Source: Drosophila persimilis (Eukaryota > Arthropoda > Insecta > Diptera > Drosophilidae). Taken from it: DNA of 64,000 nucleotides. The notes under the pieces were generated by a model, which was not told where the DNA came from, did not search any database, and saw only the letters and a program-made list of their open reading frames with translations. The stretch covers positions 5,518,001-5,582,000 of the forward strand of contig NW_020825312.1 in the NCBI RefSeq assembly GCF_003286085.1. Direction: 5' to 3'. Within the stretch, counting starts at the first letter, position 1. Every line of letters starts with the position of its first letter. Shown here in pieces: positions 1-11,270 of the stretch. The position numbers and the translations under genes were made by a program.

Positions 1-2
1 AC

Positions 3-912
3 TTCTTGATCTGCTTGGGCTGCTTCGCGTTGTTCCTGGTCGTTGGATGCAACCTGCCATTCTCTGTGAGCAGGTATCGAGAACCTTAGACACTCTAATT
101 GATCGACTTTCCGTCACAGATGGATCTGACCGAGCGCGTGTCCCACCTTTTCATAGTGACCTTCATTTTACTGCTCGTCTCTGTGTATTTCCTAATAGTG
201 CATGTCCATGTAACGAAGTTGCTGCCGTACGCATTTCTAATCTTCGAACTGAGCCTCTCGGTGGTTGTGTTCTTGGTGAGTTGTCGCACCAATCCAGACG
301 ATCGCCTTGTTCTGACCAAATCAAACCAAATCAAATGAAATCAAATTTTTAGTTTGTTATGCTCCAGGCCCAGACCATCAAGGGCGATCGCTTTGCCCAG
401 ATGAGTGACCGCGACGCTCTCCTGGCCTCATTGATATTGTTTCACGAGTTCCTGACAGTTTACACCTTGACTTTTTTTTGGCAAATCACCTATGCCTACT
501 TCACGCCCGAAGACTACTCCCGGGTCACGGAGAGTGCCAAGCAATACGCTGCTCATCACTACGGAGACGGAAGTAATACAGAGGTTAAACATTTATTATC
601 TTATCAATAACGGAACTCATTGTAGTAGCTGAAAGCGGCGATGCCAGTGGCTTATCTGTGAGTAGCAAAGCCTTTGCACACGTTAATGAAGCTGACGTGG
701 GCGATGCTAAGCCCTGGAATGGTACTGGCACTCCCCGATAGAACGGCCATGCGATCACAGATACTCGTGGTGGCGAAAAATCTCCCAAGAGTACCGAAGT
801 CTACGAAGAGGATGGCGACTTGTACGGATGTGTACACACAAGTAAATGTTTATCTACAATGTTTTCAATGAAGCTTTACAGTTGTTTGTCGAATGACCGT
901 TTCCTTATCTGA
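3..912 (+). CDS. Partial TMBIM/Lifeguard-like multi-pass membrane protein (3' exons)
   Basis: This is the 3' part of a gene that begins before the window. By comparison with the complete paralogue downstream, the coding exons are 3-65, 120-275, 353-572, 629-657 and 742-912. All junctions are GT/AG and in phase (donors GTGAGC, GTGAGT, GTAATA, GTGAGT). The encoded part has three or four hydrophobic segments, then a loop with QAQTIKG and a last membrane segment. This matches the C-terminal half of the Bax1-I (TMBIM) fold, where a Y-D-T-Q-type motif sits between the last two segments. The family acts in ER and Golgi membranes on calcium leak and cell-death control. The tail is hydrophilic and acidic. 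An in-frame TAG at 739-741 is avoided only if 658-741 is spliced out; otherwise the protein stops there. The 629 acceptor could instead be 626. Family assignment is moderate; exact orthology is unknown. Confidence 0.6.
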
Positions 913-922
913 ATGGAATGGT

Positions 923-928
923 AATAAA
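923..928 (+). terminator. Polyadenylation signal of the partial TMBIM-like gene
   Basis: AATAAA begins 10 bases after the predicted stop codon at 910-912. Its position supports the last exon running to 912 rather than translation ending at the earlier TAG. Confidence 0.5.
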
Positions 929-1173
929 CAAAAATGTCCATTCATTTTGAAGGTTTTTTTTTGGTCTTCGTTCCTCGTTCCTCGTCAGTATCAGGTTGGC
1001 TTTGATTATGTACTTATATTGAATAGTTATCAGTATACCCATTTAGTTGACATTTGATATGTTTGCCTAGCACCCATTGATGGTTTTGGACAAATTTGCA
1101 GTCGTTGTTAGACACACGGACGCCGGAACAGACTGAACACACTCCTGCCCTATAGCCTGCCCCATATATAGCT

Positions 1174-2932
1174 ATGCATGCCTCAAACGATCTACGCAGA
1201 TATCGGAAGTCTCGACGAAAGTTTGCTCTAAAAACGTATCTCCTGCTGGGCGTCTGGCTTTTATTGGCCCTTATCCAGTGGATTGTTTTTTGCATTTTGT
1301 AAGTGCAAGTCATCAGGGTTTGATTGATTGATCGCTCTCATACAATTTTCCCCAGAACTGACTTGCGCTCGAAACTCCAGGATCTTTATTACGTCGGTTA
1401 CGTGACATTGGTCCTGTCCGTTTTCATTTTTCTGATTTTCATATTCTTTGAGAAACTTCGCTTTGTTCGATGCCTGAACATTTTTCTAGGATTTATAATC
1501 GTAAGTGGTTGTGGTATTTAGTTAAATTTTTGGGGCTCCCCCTTCCTTCCTTCGCAGGTGGAGCTGCAGATCATCGCCACGTTTACTCTGATCACTCACT
1601 CCTGGTGGGCGGATGTGCTGACCTTCTTCTTTGTGTGCGTTCTTCTGATTGTGCTATTTCTGTTAATAGGAGCATTTCTTCCAAAGAAAGTAAGAGTTCT
1701 CCATAGCTACTGACTATTCTATTCTCAACTGCTGCCGATCCCAATAGATGGACCTCACTCTGGACATAGCCGTCCTATTTATATTGGCATTCATCTTTAT
1801 TATTGTCGCCGTCTTTTTCCTTATGTACCAGCTAATAATATCGAAAACACTCCCGTATAGCTTCCTGGTTGTGGAGCTGGCCATCACCATCACAATCCTA
1901 TTGGTAAGTTGGTCTGTTGGTCCGTTGGCCTGTTGGCCTGTTGGCCTGTTGGCCTGTTGCTCCTGTGCCCCACTAATTAAGAGTCTGCTAGTTTGTTATG
2001 TACCATGCCCAGACCATCCATGGAAGCCGCTTTGCCGAAATGCGTTTGAAAGATTTTATTCTGGGATCTTTGATACTATTCCATCACTTTCTCATCATTT
2101 TCTGGCTGACGTTCTATTATCAAGTCAACTATAGGCCTATCACCTCAGATGATTACATAGCCACTAGTTCGACTAAGCAAGCTACAGCAACAGAAAAAGC
2201 CGGGGACTTAAGTGATCTTTTTGAAAACGACAATTATGATAATGGTAAGCTTTGATATGTCTCTTGAGCGAAGCTCCAACTGCACAATATTTCGCTGTTC
2301 CCAACCAATCAGGAGACGGCAATAAAGAGGATTCGCCTGACGTCTGGACAAATGCTCAAAACTGGACAGATCCAGATAGAGACAGAGACAGAGAAAGGTC
2401 TCGGCCCAAAGGATCAGGCGGTTCCAGAGATAAGAGTGACGGCACGGCTGGGCATCGAGATAGAGATAGAGGAAATAGGTGGAAGCCGTCACACGATGCA
2501 GACAGAGTCACTGTGCAATTAAGACATAGAGGAAGAGTCAAGAATCTGTCTAAAGATGAAAATAGAGATAGAGATGCCGACAGAAGTCGGGAAAGTCATG
2601 CAGATGGAGACAAAAGCTCGAATGAAGGTGGAGTTGGAGATGCTGACAGAAGCAGAGATAAGGCCGAAAGACCCGCACCTAATTGGGATAGGAGACTCTA
2701 CCCCAAGAACATGCGGCATCTAAATATTAGAGGCTATACCCAACAGGATAGGTCCTTTGAGAGGACAGACCTGGACAGACAAAGTTATGGACGGGGAGCT
2801 TATCGAAATCTACCAAATGGTGATGGTTTCGATCATGATAGAGACGAGTGGAATTCTCACAAAAAAGCTATAGGAAGTAGTAACGTGGAAGATGCACTTG
2901 AAGATTCTGATTCTGGTCTTCCCACGTTGTAG
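1174..2932 (+). CDS. TMBIM/Lifeguard-like seven-pass membrane protein with Arg/Asp-rich tail
   Basis: The gene has six coding exons: 1174-1298, 1356-1500, 1558-1689, 1748-1903, 1992-2244 and 2313-2932. All have GT/AG boundaries in matching phase, giving 476 residues. Seven hydrophobic segments lie at about residues 22-42, 52-72, 77-100, 106-129, 137-160, 166-189 and 207-230. FVMYHAQTIHG follows segment six, where TMBIM proteins have their conserved Y-D-T-Q-like motif. The family forms ER/Golgi membrane proteins that modulate calcium and apoptosis; that role here is inference. From about residue 240 on, the protein is a long hydrophilic tail rich in Arg-Asp and Arg-Ser dipeptides, which is unusual for the family. 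The start is the first ATG before the first membrane segment. It is a tandem paralogue of the partial gene upstream: exon phases and the MDLT exon start are shared, but the tails are unrelated. Confidence 0.75.
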
Positions 2933-2994
2933 TGCATCCCTACATTGGAATTCTTCCAGCCCTAAAAAATATCTGAAAATACCAAAAAAATGTT

Positions 2995-3000
2995 AATAAA
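2995..3000 (+). terminator. Polyadenylation signal of the seven-pass gene
   Basis: AATAAA lies 62 bases past the stop codon, in an A-rich stretch. It is followed within 10 bases by the ATG of the next small frame, so the two transcripts must overlap or be one. Confidence 0.5.
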
Positions 3001-3007
3001 TTTAACA

Positions 3008-3305
3008 ATGCCGAAGGAACATCAAGAAATCGCACATCTGGATTCAATAAGGAGCGACTTGTAAGTGACCGTATATTTGGAAATTACTAGGAATCAGGAA
3101 GAGGACACGGCCCTCAACTCTTCTTAGTTGTGTGAAAAGAGACGAGGTAATTCTTACATCGCGTAAAGAAGACTCTGGTACACATTTAAATGTCGAAATG
3201 GAAGAAGTGAAAGAGCTTCCTGTTGGAACTATTAGCACGAAAAAACCTACAGATGACAAAAGTTTACTGAACGCTGTTTCGAATGGAATGAATTATGATT
3301 TTTAA
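3008..3305 (+). CDS. Candidate small two-exon gene, 76 residues, hydrophilic
   Basis: An ATG in a good Drosophila context (AACAATG) opens a 53-base exon (3008-3060). It ends at a consensus donor, GTAAGT. A 67-base intron ends in a pyrimidine-rich CTCTTCTTAG acceptor, and the second exon runs 3128-3305 to a TAA. The phases match (2+1). The product is charged, with runs such as KEDSGTHL and VEMEEVKEL, and has no membrane segment or known domain that I recognise. An AATAAA lies at 3453. It starts only 8 bases after the upstream gene's poly(A) signal. It may therefore be an independent small gene, an alternative last exon pair of that gene, or a remnant of a third family copy. A second frame through the first exon is also open. 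Confidence 0.4.
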
Positions 3306-5562
3306 GATGTCTACCTCCTCTCTATACATACATTGTACTCATGGTCGTATGAATGCCCTCAAGATGTATGGCCCTCAGCCAAAGCAAGTCAAGATAGTCT
3401 TATATATAAAAAGAAACGTTTGTCAAATTACACCTAATACACGTGAATTCACAATAAAAGCGAAGCAACTACGGTGCTCCTTTGGCTAAAACATTGGAAG
3501 ATTTACGATATATATATAACATATATGGGAATGGGTATCTGTAGTGTTGGTGTTTTAATAATTATTTAGCTCCTGCCGCTGGGATTATCTTTAAAATCTG
3601 AGTTATTAATCGGGACACACGGACACTCAAAAAGTCTTGCCAACTTTCACCTTTGGTCCAGGATGTGTAGCAATTGGTCCCATATCATTGCATTAAATAG
3701 AATATACAAACTTCGTTGTTATTGAGCTCAGCTTTCTTCGTTTTACACTGGCTTTTTTCAGCATTTTGGCAAAAGAGCAAAGCACGACCACGACTGCCTG
3801 AGCCATGCAACTTCTGCTGCTGGTGTTGATGTCAATGCCAGTGCCACTCTTCAGTCTTCAGTCCTCGGTCCCCAGTCCCGTTTACATCGCCCCTCCGTGT
3901 CCACTTTTGAGCTGCAGTCACTCATGGCTGCGACCTGAACTGAACCAGATACACGATGCACGATAATATTATTTATGGCCCTGTTTGGTGTTTGTTCCAC
4001 CCACACCCGCGGCCTCTGTGTTACCTTCTATCTGAATATGCATCTGTCGCTTCTGAGAAGGGTTATGGAATGCTTAATGCCATCCACGGATTCTCGGTCC
4101 GTTAGTCCAGCTGTCTGATTTCTGGCACTCAGGCCCATCGCACTCATCAACCAATTCGTACACTCGCATACAAATTGCAGCATTAGAGACGCAAAAGCTT
4201 GGAAAAAGTGTTACAATTGTATATAGTATTGTCATGGGGTGTAGGGGGTGCTCCCAAAATTCTCACCTTCCCAGGAATTGTAAATAAATCGATTTTTTTT
4301 GTGAATATTTCTTGTTATATTTGCATACATATGTAATTTTCTGGCAAAAAAAAAACAAAAAAACATTGTTTCTTTTGTTCTCATAGAAGACAATATTTAT
4401 ATTAGTTTTCAGATAGCATTGGATTTACTCTATGTATTGGATCTATATCTTTTTCTGTTTTCTGTTATCTGTTATCGTTTCTGTTTTGGTTCCTCAGTGC
4501 TTGATTAAAAGGTGTCATTTCGTTGAACGATTTGAAAATGTTGTGACTAAAATATGGAATATGGAATATAGCTGTAGGTTGCACTGAAACCTTATAAGTG
4601 GAAATTTTGCTAGGATAAAAGCAGTTCAAATATGTGAAAAATGTTATGAAATTCCAAGATTGAAAGCAACAACATGCGAGTAGGTATGATTCCCTTATTA
4701 AATTAAGCTCTTCTGATTCGATTCCGTTTCGACGATTTCCATTGAGTGGGAAATCCTTTCAGCATTGCACGTTCCTCCTCCAGCACTCCACCCAGCTGCA
4801 CTTCATGCCTGCTGACCTAATCCCGACGAGCCACGTTCAGGTCACGTACATAATATGAAAACAAAGCAAAAAATATTCGGCTCGTACCCGAATGTCATCG
4901 GATAGTTGCTCAGGCCACGTATCCCATGGATTAAAAAAGATGATGGAGGCAGGCCAGATGCCCAATGCTTGTGTCGGATCAACGAATGTTTAAGGAACTT
5001 TCAGAGCTGACAATTCCAGAGCTGAATACTCGAATACTCGAATCTCATAAGGAAATTAAAAGAAGATAATTGCAATTTAGTTAGCACGGAGTGTTTTCAT
5101 TTGAGTGTTGTATTTTTTCGCTCTTAACAGTCAGGCTTAATGGATAGACAACTAGTTTAAATACATAATACATTAATATACTTATATTAAAAAAAAAAGA
5201 AAAAAATACTCAGTCTTGCATAATACAATAATATAAATATAAGTATAAATATAACAAATCAGTTTGAGGGGCAACTGGGGCAACTGGGGCTGTTGCTGTT
5301 GGGAGAGTGTGTCTATACGAGTACGAGTATAGGTAGCAAACATTGCATTTTGGTTAAGAATTATGTTATTAGGCTATAAGTCTCTACATTGGAAACAACA
5401 TTAGCAGCAGACGACGCGACTATTTACAAGTGACTAAGCAATTGGGCTGCTTTCCCTGATCTCTCCACGGTCCCAGTTGACGCCCCTCTCCGCCCCTCTC
5501 ACTTCCATTCCCACTCCCACTTCCACTTCCTCTGCCTCTGCCTCTGCCTACTGTCTGGGCAA
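3306..5562. other. Gene-free interval between convergent genes; includes comm 3' UTR
   Basis: No convincing reading frame is present on either strand. The comm transcript (minus strand) must end in here, and its 3' UTR presumably covers the high-coordinate part. I found no AATAAA on the minus strand, so the end is not placed; a TATAAA or ATTAAA variant would have to serve. The stretch contains A- or T-runs near 4340 and 5190, a repeated GGGGCAACT unit at about 5272-5292, and two abutting TACGAGT heptamers at 5316-5328. Confidence 0.4.
3453..3458 (+). terminator. Possible polyadenylation signal of the small two-exon gene
   Basis: AATAAA lies about 150 bases beyond the TAA of the candidate 76-residue gene, on the same strand. 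Confidence 0.3.
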
Positions 5563-8500
5563 TCACGCGGCAACAACAACAACCAATGTGGCGCAATCAT
5601 CGTCAGCAGCAGCCGCCGGCAGTAAACTTTGTGCCGGCACCACAGCCAGATCCCTCTGCTCCGGCTCGGCATGCTCCTGCTCCTGCTCCTGCTCCTGCTG
5701 CTGCTCCTCCCGGACCTGCTCATCCGGCATGTTAATGCAAATGGCAGGCATGGCTGTGGCCGATTCGGAGCCAGAGACGGAGATGGAGATGCAGGCTTTG
5801 TCCTCCTCCGCGGCTGCTGCTGCTGCTGCTGACAGTTTGCACTTTTGCAGCTTATTCAGTTGGTGATGCTGCTGCTGCTGCAGCTCGTCCTTCTCCCAAA
5901 TGGGTGTGCGGGCGGTGCGTGGATGATGGTGATGATGATGCACAGCTGCCAGACTGGGGTACACAAACTTCATGCCGTAGGCAAAGTGACGAGGCTGGTG
6001 ATGCAGGGCCTCGTCGTAGCTGGGCAACCCGGTGGCAATTGTATAGCAGGGTGGGGATTCGATTTGGTAGAACGCCGCCTCATTGTTGTTCCCAGCTGAT
6101 GGCTGCTGCGGCTGCTGGAGGAGCAGGCGGCTGGCATCGCAGCTGACCAGGTGACCAGGAGAGCCTGCTCCGTGCGAGGAATAGGAATCGTTGGCGGCAT
6201 GGATCTGTGCACGCATATCCTTATCTGCAATGGACAGAACAGAGCACAAGAAGAGGCGTTCGTTAGTTGAATTTGTCGAAAGAAAGTTTCTTTTGCAGGG
6301 GTTGGGGTTGGGGTTGGGGTTGGGGTTGGGGTTACGGTTGGGGGCTTCCACTCTCATTACACTGCTTGTTCATGTCAAAGGACACTTTTCATAGAAAGAC
6401 TGACATTAAATTCAATTTAGCGTAAAGGCGCAAGCGCTTGATCATCAACTCCACTTTGAAAGGACACCCAGTGAGAAAAAAACACGGACGAAAAAAAAAA
6501 GAAAGGAGGCAATGGAAACAAAAAAGTTTGTGCTGACCGGAAATGCCTGCGAGGATGCCAGGACAGCCAAAGTTCCTTCGGAACAGACTGACAGCCACAG
6601 AAACAACAACAACATCAGCGGCAACGGCAACGGCAACAGAAACTGCGCAATAATATGCCGGAAGTGCGCGCGTGGCACAATGGAATGAAATAAAATACAC
6701 ACACACACCCACACCCACCCACACCCACACAGAGAGCGACTGACTGCAATGAAATAAAAGCTCGGCGCTCGCCCCGGAAAGCATGCAGCAGAAAGCATTT
6801 AATTTTTATAATCCCGAACGGCTGCTGCACATGAGTGCGTGTGCGTTGAAATATTGCATTTCAAAATTAAGCAAAATTAAATTAAGTTTGGGAAATTCCC
6901 CATTTGCAGCCACAACAACACGAGCCAAAAAACCAAAAAAAAAAAACCAAAAAAAAAGAAAACCAAACGGCGAGCAGAAACATTCCAAAAATGTTGTTTG
7001 AAATTAAAATTAAAACACACACGAATATGAACGTGTCGTAATCGCGAGTGCTCGATTCCATTTGAAGCTACGCTTTTGATTAAACATTTATGAAACAATT
7101 ATACGAGCAGGTTTGCCTGCATTTCACGTGTAACTCTTCGCCGAGGGCAAACGCTTCTCACTATTATTAAATGCAATTTAAGCTGCATTCAATAAATAAA
7201 TGGACGGATCCCCCAGTCGGGGTCCAGTCGCATTTTTTCTGATTTCGTTTCAGCACGGGCCTGTTAAAACTCGACCATTTTTTAGTTACTGCCTCTCCAA
7301 ACCGTCTTTATGTTTTATAATTCCCTTTTTGTTTTTGGCCCGTCCCCAATATGTTTTTCAATTAAAGCGCATCGCGGCTGCTCCACTCAAAAGGTGGGCA
7401 CGGTCTGTGGCATGGTGCGGCATGGGCATGGGGCTTAAGCCTGTTGAAAAATTTGCGCATTACAATATTAAAAGGCAGCAGTACTGGAGAAGTACCAGTC
7501 AGCAGTTACAGTAGCAACAGTAGCAACAGTAGCAGTGGCAGCAGTTGTTGATTTATTGTTCAAACTGTGTACGAGTGTGTGTGCTTTTTTGTCCAGGACC
7601 GGGACCCATGGACCAGCCGTATGGGGACTCTCTCCTTTTTTTGACGTTTGCTGCTACTTCTTTTTGCTCCTTTTCGCTTGATAGACAGACAGGGCAGGGC
7701 TGGACGAGAGGCGTGGCACACACATCCACATCCACATGCTGCAGGCTTCATATTTTATGCAAGTGTTTAACCCCCCTCGCCCCAACCAGCGCCTTTCGTG
7801 CCTTTTTAAGCATTGCAGATGGCCAGCAAAGAAGCCCAGAGAAACCCAGAGAAATGAAGTGAAATACTAGTGAAAGGTGAGAGAAGAGGCCGAACCGAAC
7901 CGAACAGAACCACAGCGAGCCGAGGCGAAGCGCTGCAGTGTTTGGCGTGGAATGAAAAAATTAGCACGTCATTTGTTGTTGTGCTGTGTTGTTGTTGCCT
8001 TTTGTTTCTCGGCTGTGTTGGTAGTTTTCAGTTCTCTCTTTGCACTTGCACCTCATCCTTATCCAGGTCCTGGTCCTGGTCCTGCTCCTGTTTCTGTTGT
8101 CATTTTTGATGGCCCAAAATGTATGCAACAATTTAAATCCATCACAATAAGCCGCAGCTGATGAAAGGATATGACGGCGCACCGCGGCGTGGCTGGAGAG
8201 CGGTAAATGGAAACACTGATCTGTTTTATTTATACATTTTCTTCTGGTGTGTGTGTGAGTGAGTGGAGGTGGAGTTTAGCATTTTAATGTTTTTCCACAC
8301 TAAGGATTTGCTCAATCAGCGAATCGCTGCCACCTAGCGCTGTCCGGCCTCAAAAATATTTAGTTAATTATGAAACCCAATTAGATTTCGGCCAGAAGCA
8401 AAAACAAACTGGGAAACTATTTAAAATGTAGGAAAGTTCTGGACAAGAGAACATTTTGTGGATGCTTCCCTCTCGTAGGCTTGAGGTAAAAACATATCCT

Positions 8501-11193
8501 TGTGTACTCGCAATTTATAAAATTCTTGTTCTGGTCCTCCAGCTGGAGCTGGTGCTGGTGCTGGTGCTCGTGCTGGTTCTGTTAATAAATTCAGGCGAGC
8601 CCTGCACTAATTGATAACAAGCAAAGCCAAGCTTGCCAATGCCTGGGACTGCGTCCGTGTGTGACAGTTTAATAAATAAAGTGTAAGCCAGGCCGACTGC
8701 CATCTCGTAACTGGGCCAGACACTCTTGTGCTCAGGCCTCGTTAACTATTTATAAGGTAAACACTGTGAGACGAAACATAGTGCGCATTAAGCGCACACA
8801 AGTTGGACAGGAAAGGAAGCGAAAGGAAGCGAGGGGAAAGGAGGCGCAAACTTAGGCGCAGTCGCTTAATTATAAATGACACGTACTCCCTGAATCTACT
8901 TTGGCTGTTCTAAGTACCGGAATCCTCGTACGAGTAAGTATATGGTGGTATATGGTATATGTATATGTGGTATCTAGGACAGTGGCCCACGGAAAGGGAA
9001 AAAGCACCATGACACTAACGAAACTAATTAGCCGGATTGGGATTGGTATTGGGCGCCCAAAAGCAGCCAACACATATCGCTCAAATTGATATTTTACGTA
9101 TCCCCACCCCATCCATGGCACCTCTGGCTCTGGCTCTGGCTCTGCCCCTGGCCCCTGCTTAGTCGCGTGTCGTAATCGCAAGGAAAAGTTTTTAAGGCTC
9201 GTTAGCACAAAATTGACAGTTTGACAGTGAGTTGGCCATGCTTTAGTGCCACGGCCTTTTAGCCCAAGAGTCATGACCAGGTCCAGGACCAACAGGACCA
9301 GCAACACAAGGAGGACCAGGAGGACCAGGAGGCGGAACCGGGCCACATCTAGAATTAGGAATGAAGACAGTCAAAGTTACCCTAGCTATTCACTTTTTCC
9401 CTGGCCTAAATAAATCATTTGGCTAAATTGGTCTGCAAAAAGTTTGACACTTCAGTTGGGAACTTGTTTAGGTTGTTCTTTCGCCCCCTTTCGTCCCCTT
9501 TCCCTTGCAGCTCGGTCCGGTTCGGTTCGGTTAGGTTAGGTTTGGTTATGTTGCTGTTTATTTGTACGTATATTAGTAGGTATGTACATATGTACGTGTG
9601 TGTCTAAGTAATGATGTGTAAAGTGCCTAAACAGATGATTTATTTTTGGGATTTTGAGCGGGTAACCGTAACCGTAACCCTGTTTGTGTGTAACGAAAAG
9701 GGGCTGGTGGCTGGTGGCTGGTGGCTGGCGGTTGGTACAACAGGTTTTGCGAGCAGATAAGATATGTACGTATTCATTTGTACCTATATTAACCTATGTA
9801 TAGTATGCTATATTTATACAGAAATGGGTTAAGTTGCGGTAATCTACGAGTAGCTTTAGTGGCTTTAGTTGCACACCGATAAGAGTTTGTGATTGATTTC
9901 GGTATTTGTATGGGAAAAGTGACACATTCTCGTTATTCCATTTCTTGATTTGGTTTGCTTGACTTCCAATTTCCAGCCCCTCCTTTAACCATACAGACAT
10001 CATCACTCCGATATCTCTGTGTGTGTATGATGTATGAGTATTCCTCTTTATCACTTGCCTCTTCCTTCCAATAAAATATTGCTTATGCATATGTCAACGC
10101 TCAATTTTCCGCTTTTATATGCATACGACAAGAAAGCAACACATTTTGGGCATCAACTTTTAGGGGTCGCTGTGGCTGTGGCTGGGTCTGTGCCCCCCTT
10201 CCCATACATTATCGCACTCATAAAGAGGCCAAAGCCTTTGGCAGAAGCGAGTCAATTTAATAATATAAATATGCGCCACATATATTTTGTGGCATAATAA
10301 ACTTGTGTATCTAAAATTACAACAGAAACGACGATGCAAGCGGCTGACAATTTCGAAGGCTTCCAAACAAATTTATGAGGTTTTCGGCCATAACAGTCGG
10401 CCCTGGCTGAAAGAACCTGAACGAAGGGATCGGCCAGCAGAGGAGGCTATCTGGTTGGACCTGTGACTGGGACCATTTTCTGCGTTTTATATTGTTTAGC
10501 GAGCTGAATAAATGGCTGAAGATAACGCTTTGCGAAACATTTTGATTAAAGTCTGGACATAAAGGCCAAATGTATGGGGTACGGCCCTGGGGGCGTGGAC
10601 TGTGAGATTGATGGCACACTGGAAAATGTGGGCAAAATGTGTGCAAAATGTGGGGTAGGAATTCGGAACTTACTGCATTTCTTCCATGTGCGGAACTTGC
10701 GGTAGAAGTAACAGCTGAACAGGATGAAGACCAGGGATAGCACCACCAGGGAGCTGACCACGCCGATCCACAGATAGTTAATTATCACATGCATATCGGC
10801 GTCGCCGAAGATCTGGCCCCACCAGCCCGCCGACTCGCCGCTGTCCTCGGCCCGATCACGCAGGTCGGCCAAGTCCAGCACCACCGACTTGGAGAGCTGC
10901 TCGGTGCTGATGCTGCCTTCGTGCGCCCACCCGGAGGGTGGTGCGGCGTCGTAGGAGACCGCGGCATTGCCGATCCGCTGGAGCAAGGCGTTGAACGAGT
11001 TGAGGGCGTCGATGTGCCGCAGATCGTGGGCGCTGGGTATCTCGAAGGTGATCCGGTTCTGCTGCATGTGCTCCGCAATGGCCTCGGGACTCATGCTGCT
11101 CGCCGGGGCGGAGATGAACTCCGCGTACAGCTCGTCGCTTGTTGCTGCCGCTGTGGCTGTCTCTGCTAGAGGGTAATCCGTTGTGCTGATCAT
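5563..11193 (-). CDS. comm: Commissureless (Comm), Robo sorting receptor
   Basis: Two coding exons (complement 10674-11193 and 5563-6224) join at a GTAAGT donor and a CATTGCAG acceptor to give 393 residues; the D. melanogaster protein is about 370. Residues 1-136 are the luminal/extracellular part, about 137-163 the single membrane segment, and the rest cytoplasmic. The tail carries PPCY (231-234) and LPSY (240-243). LPSY is the endosomal sorting signal and PPCY a PY motif for Nedd4-type ligases. Comm diverts newly made Robo to late endosomes, letting commissural axons cross the midline. The tail also has a six-His run (269-274), a seven-Ala run (306-312), a Gln/Glu repeat (346-357) and a Val-rich end. 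The start ATG has context CAAAATG; the frame continues upstream without another ATG. Recognition rests on the membrane-segment region and the conserved segment around PPCY and LPSY. Confidence 0.95.
6298..6344 (+). repeat. (GGGGTT)n hexamer array in comm intron
   Basis: Six GGGG tracts spaced by TT are followed by TTACGG and a final GGGGG. The array lies about 75 bases upstream of the comm exon 2 acceptor in transcript sense, where the RNA carries (CCCCAA)n. The plus strand can fold as a G-quadruplex. Confidence 0.95.
6696..6731 (+). repeat. CA/CCCA microsatellite in comm intron
   Basis: Alternating CA grades into CCCACA units (ACACACACACACCCACACCC and onward). This is an ordinary length-variable simple repeat. 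Confidence 0.9.
8528..8578 (+). repeat. GGTGCT-type minisatellite in comm intron
   Basis: Imperfect tandem hexamers around CTGGTG. They leave the minus strand open as Thr/Ser repeats, which explains an apparent reading frame there. Confidence 0.8.
9118..9151 (+). repeat. GGCTCT hexamer repeat in comm intron
   Basis: Several copies of CTGGCT precede CCCCTGGCCCC. A second repeat, GGACCA/GGAGGACCA, follows at about 9281-9333. Confidence 0.85.
9703..9731 (+). repeat. GGTGGCT heptamer repeat
   Basis: About four copies of GGTGGCT, preceded by three copies of CCGTAA at 9664-9680. Both lie in the comm intron. Confidence 0.85.
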
Positions 11194-11270
11194 TTTGGTT
11201 TCTCTGGTGGGTGTTGGGTCCTCGGTGCTGGGTGCTGGGGATTCCGTTTCGCTTTGGTTTGGGTCAGGCA

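Larger units (their letters stand above)
6225..10673 (-). other. comm: Large intron of comm
   Basis: This 4.45 kb intron separates the exon with the membrane segment from the exon with the sorting tail. It contains no supported gene. It is rich in short minisatellites: (GGGGTT)n at 6298, CA-rich at 6699, GGTGCT at 8540, GGCTCT at 9120, and GGTGGCT at 9703. An open frame at 7952-8161 on the plus strand, with a hydrophobic start, is probably fortuitous. Confidence 0.8.

Noticed and set aside
1164-1170. TATATAG before the seven-pass gene
   Set aside because: Only a few bases from the ATG, too close to act as its TATA box.
7952-8161. Plus-strand frame in the comm intron with signal-peptide-like start and PGPGPG
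   Set aside because: Hydrophobic part comes from a TTG-rich stretch and PG from a GGTCCT repeat; no transcript signals.
8870-9346. 158-codon minus-strand Leu-rich frame in the comm intron
   Set aside because: The Leu run is translated GGACCA minisatellite.
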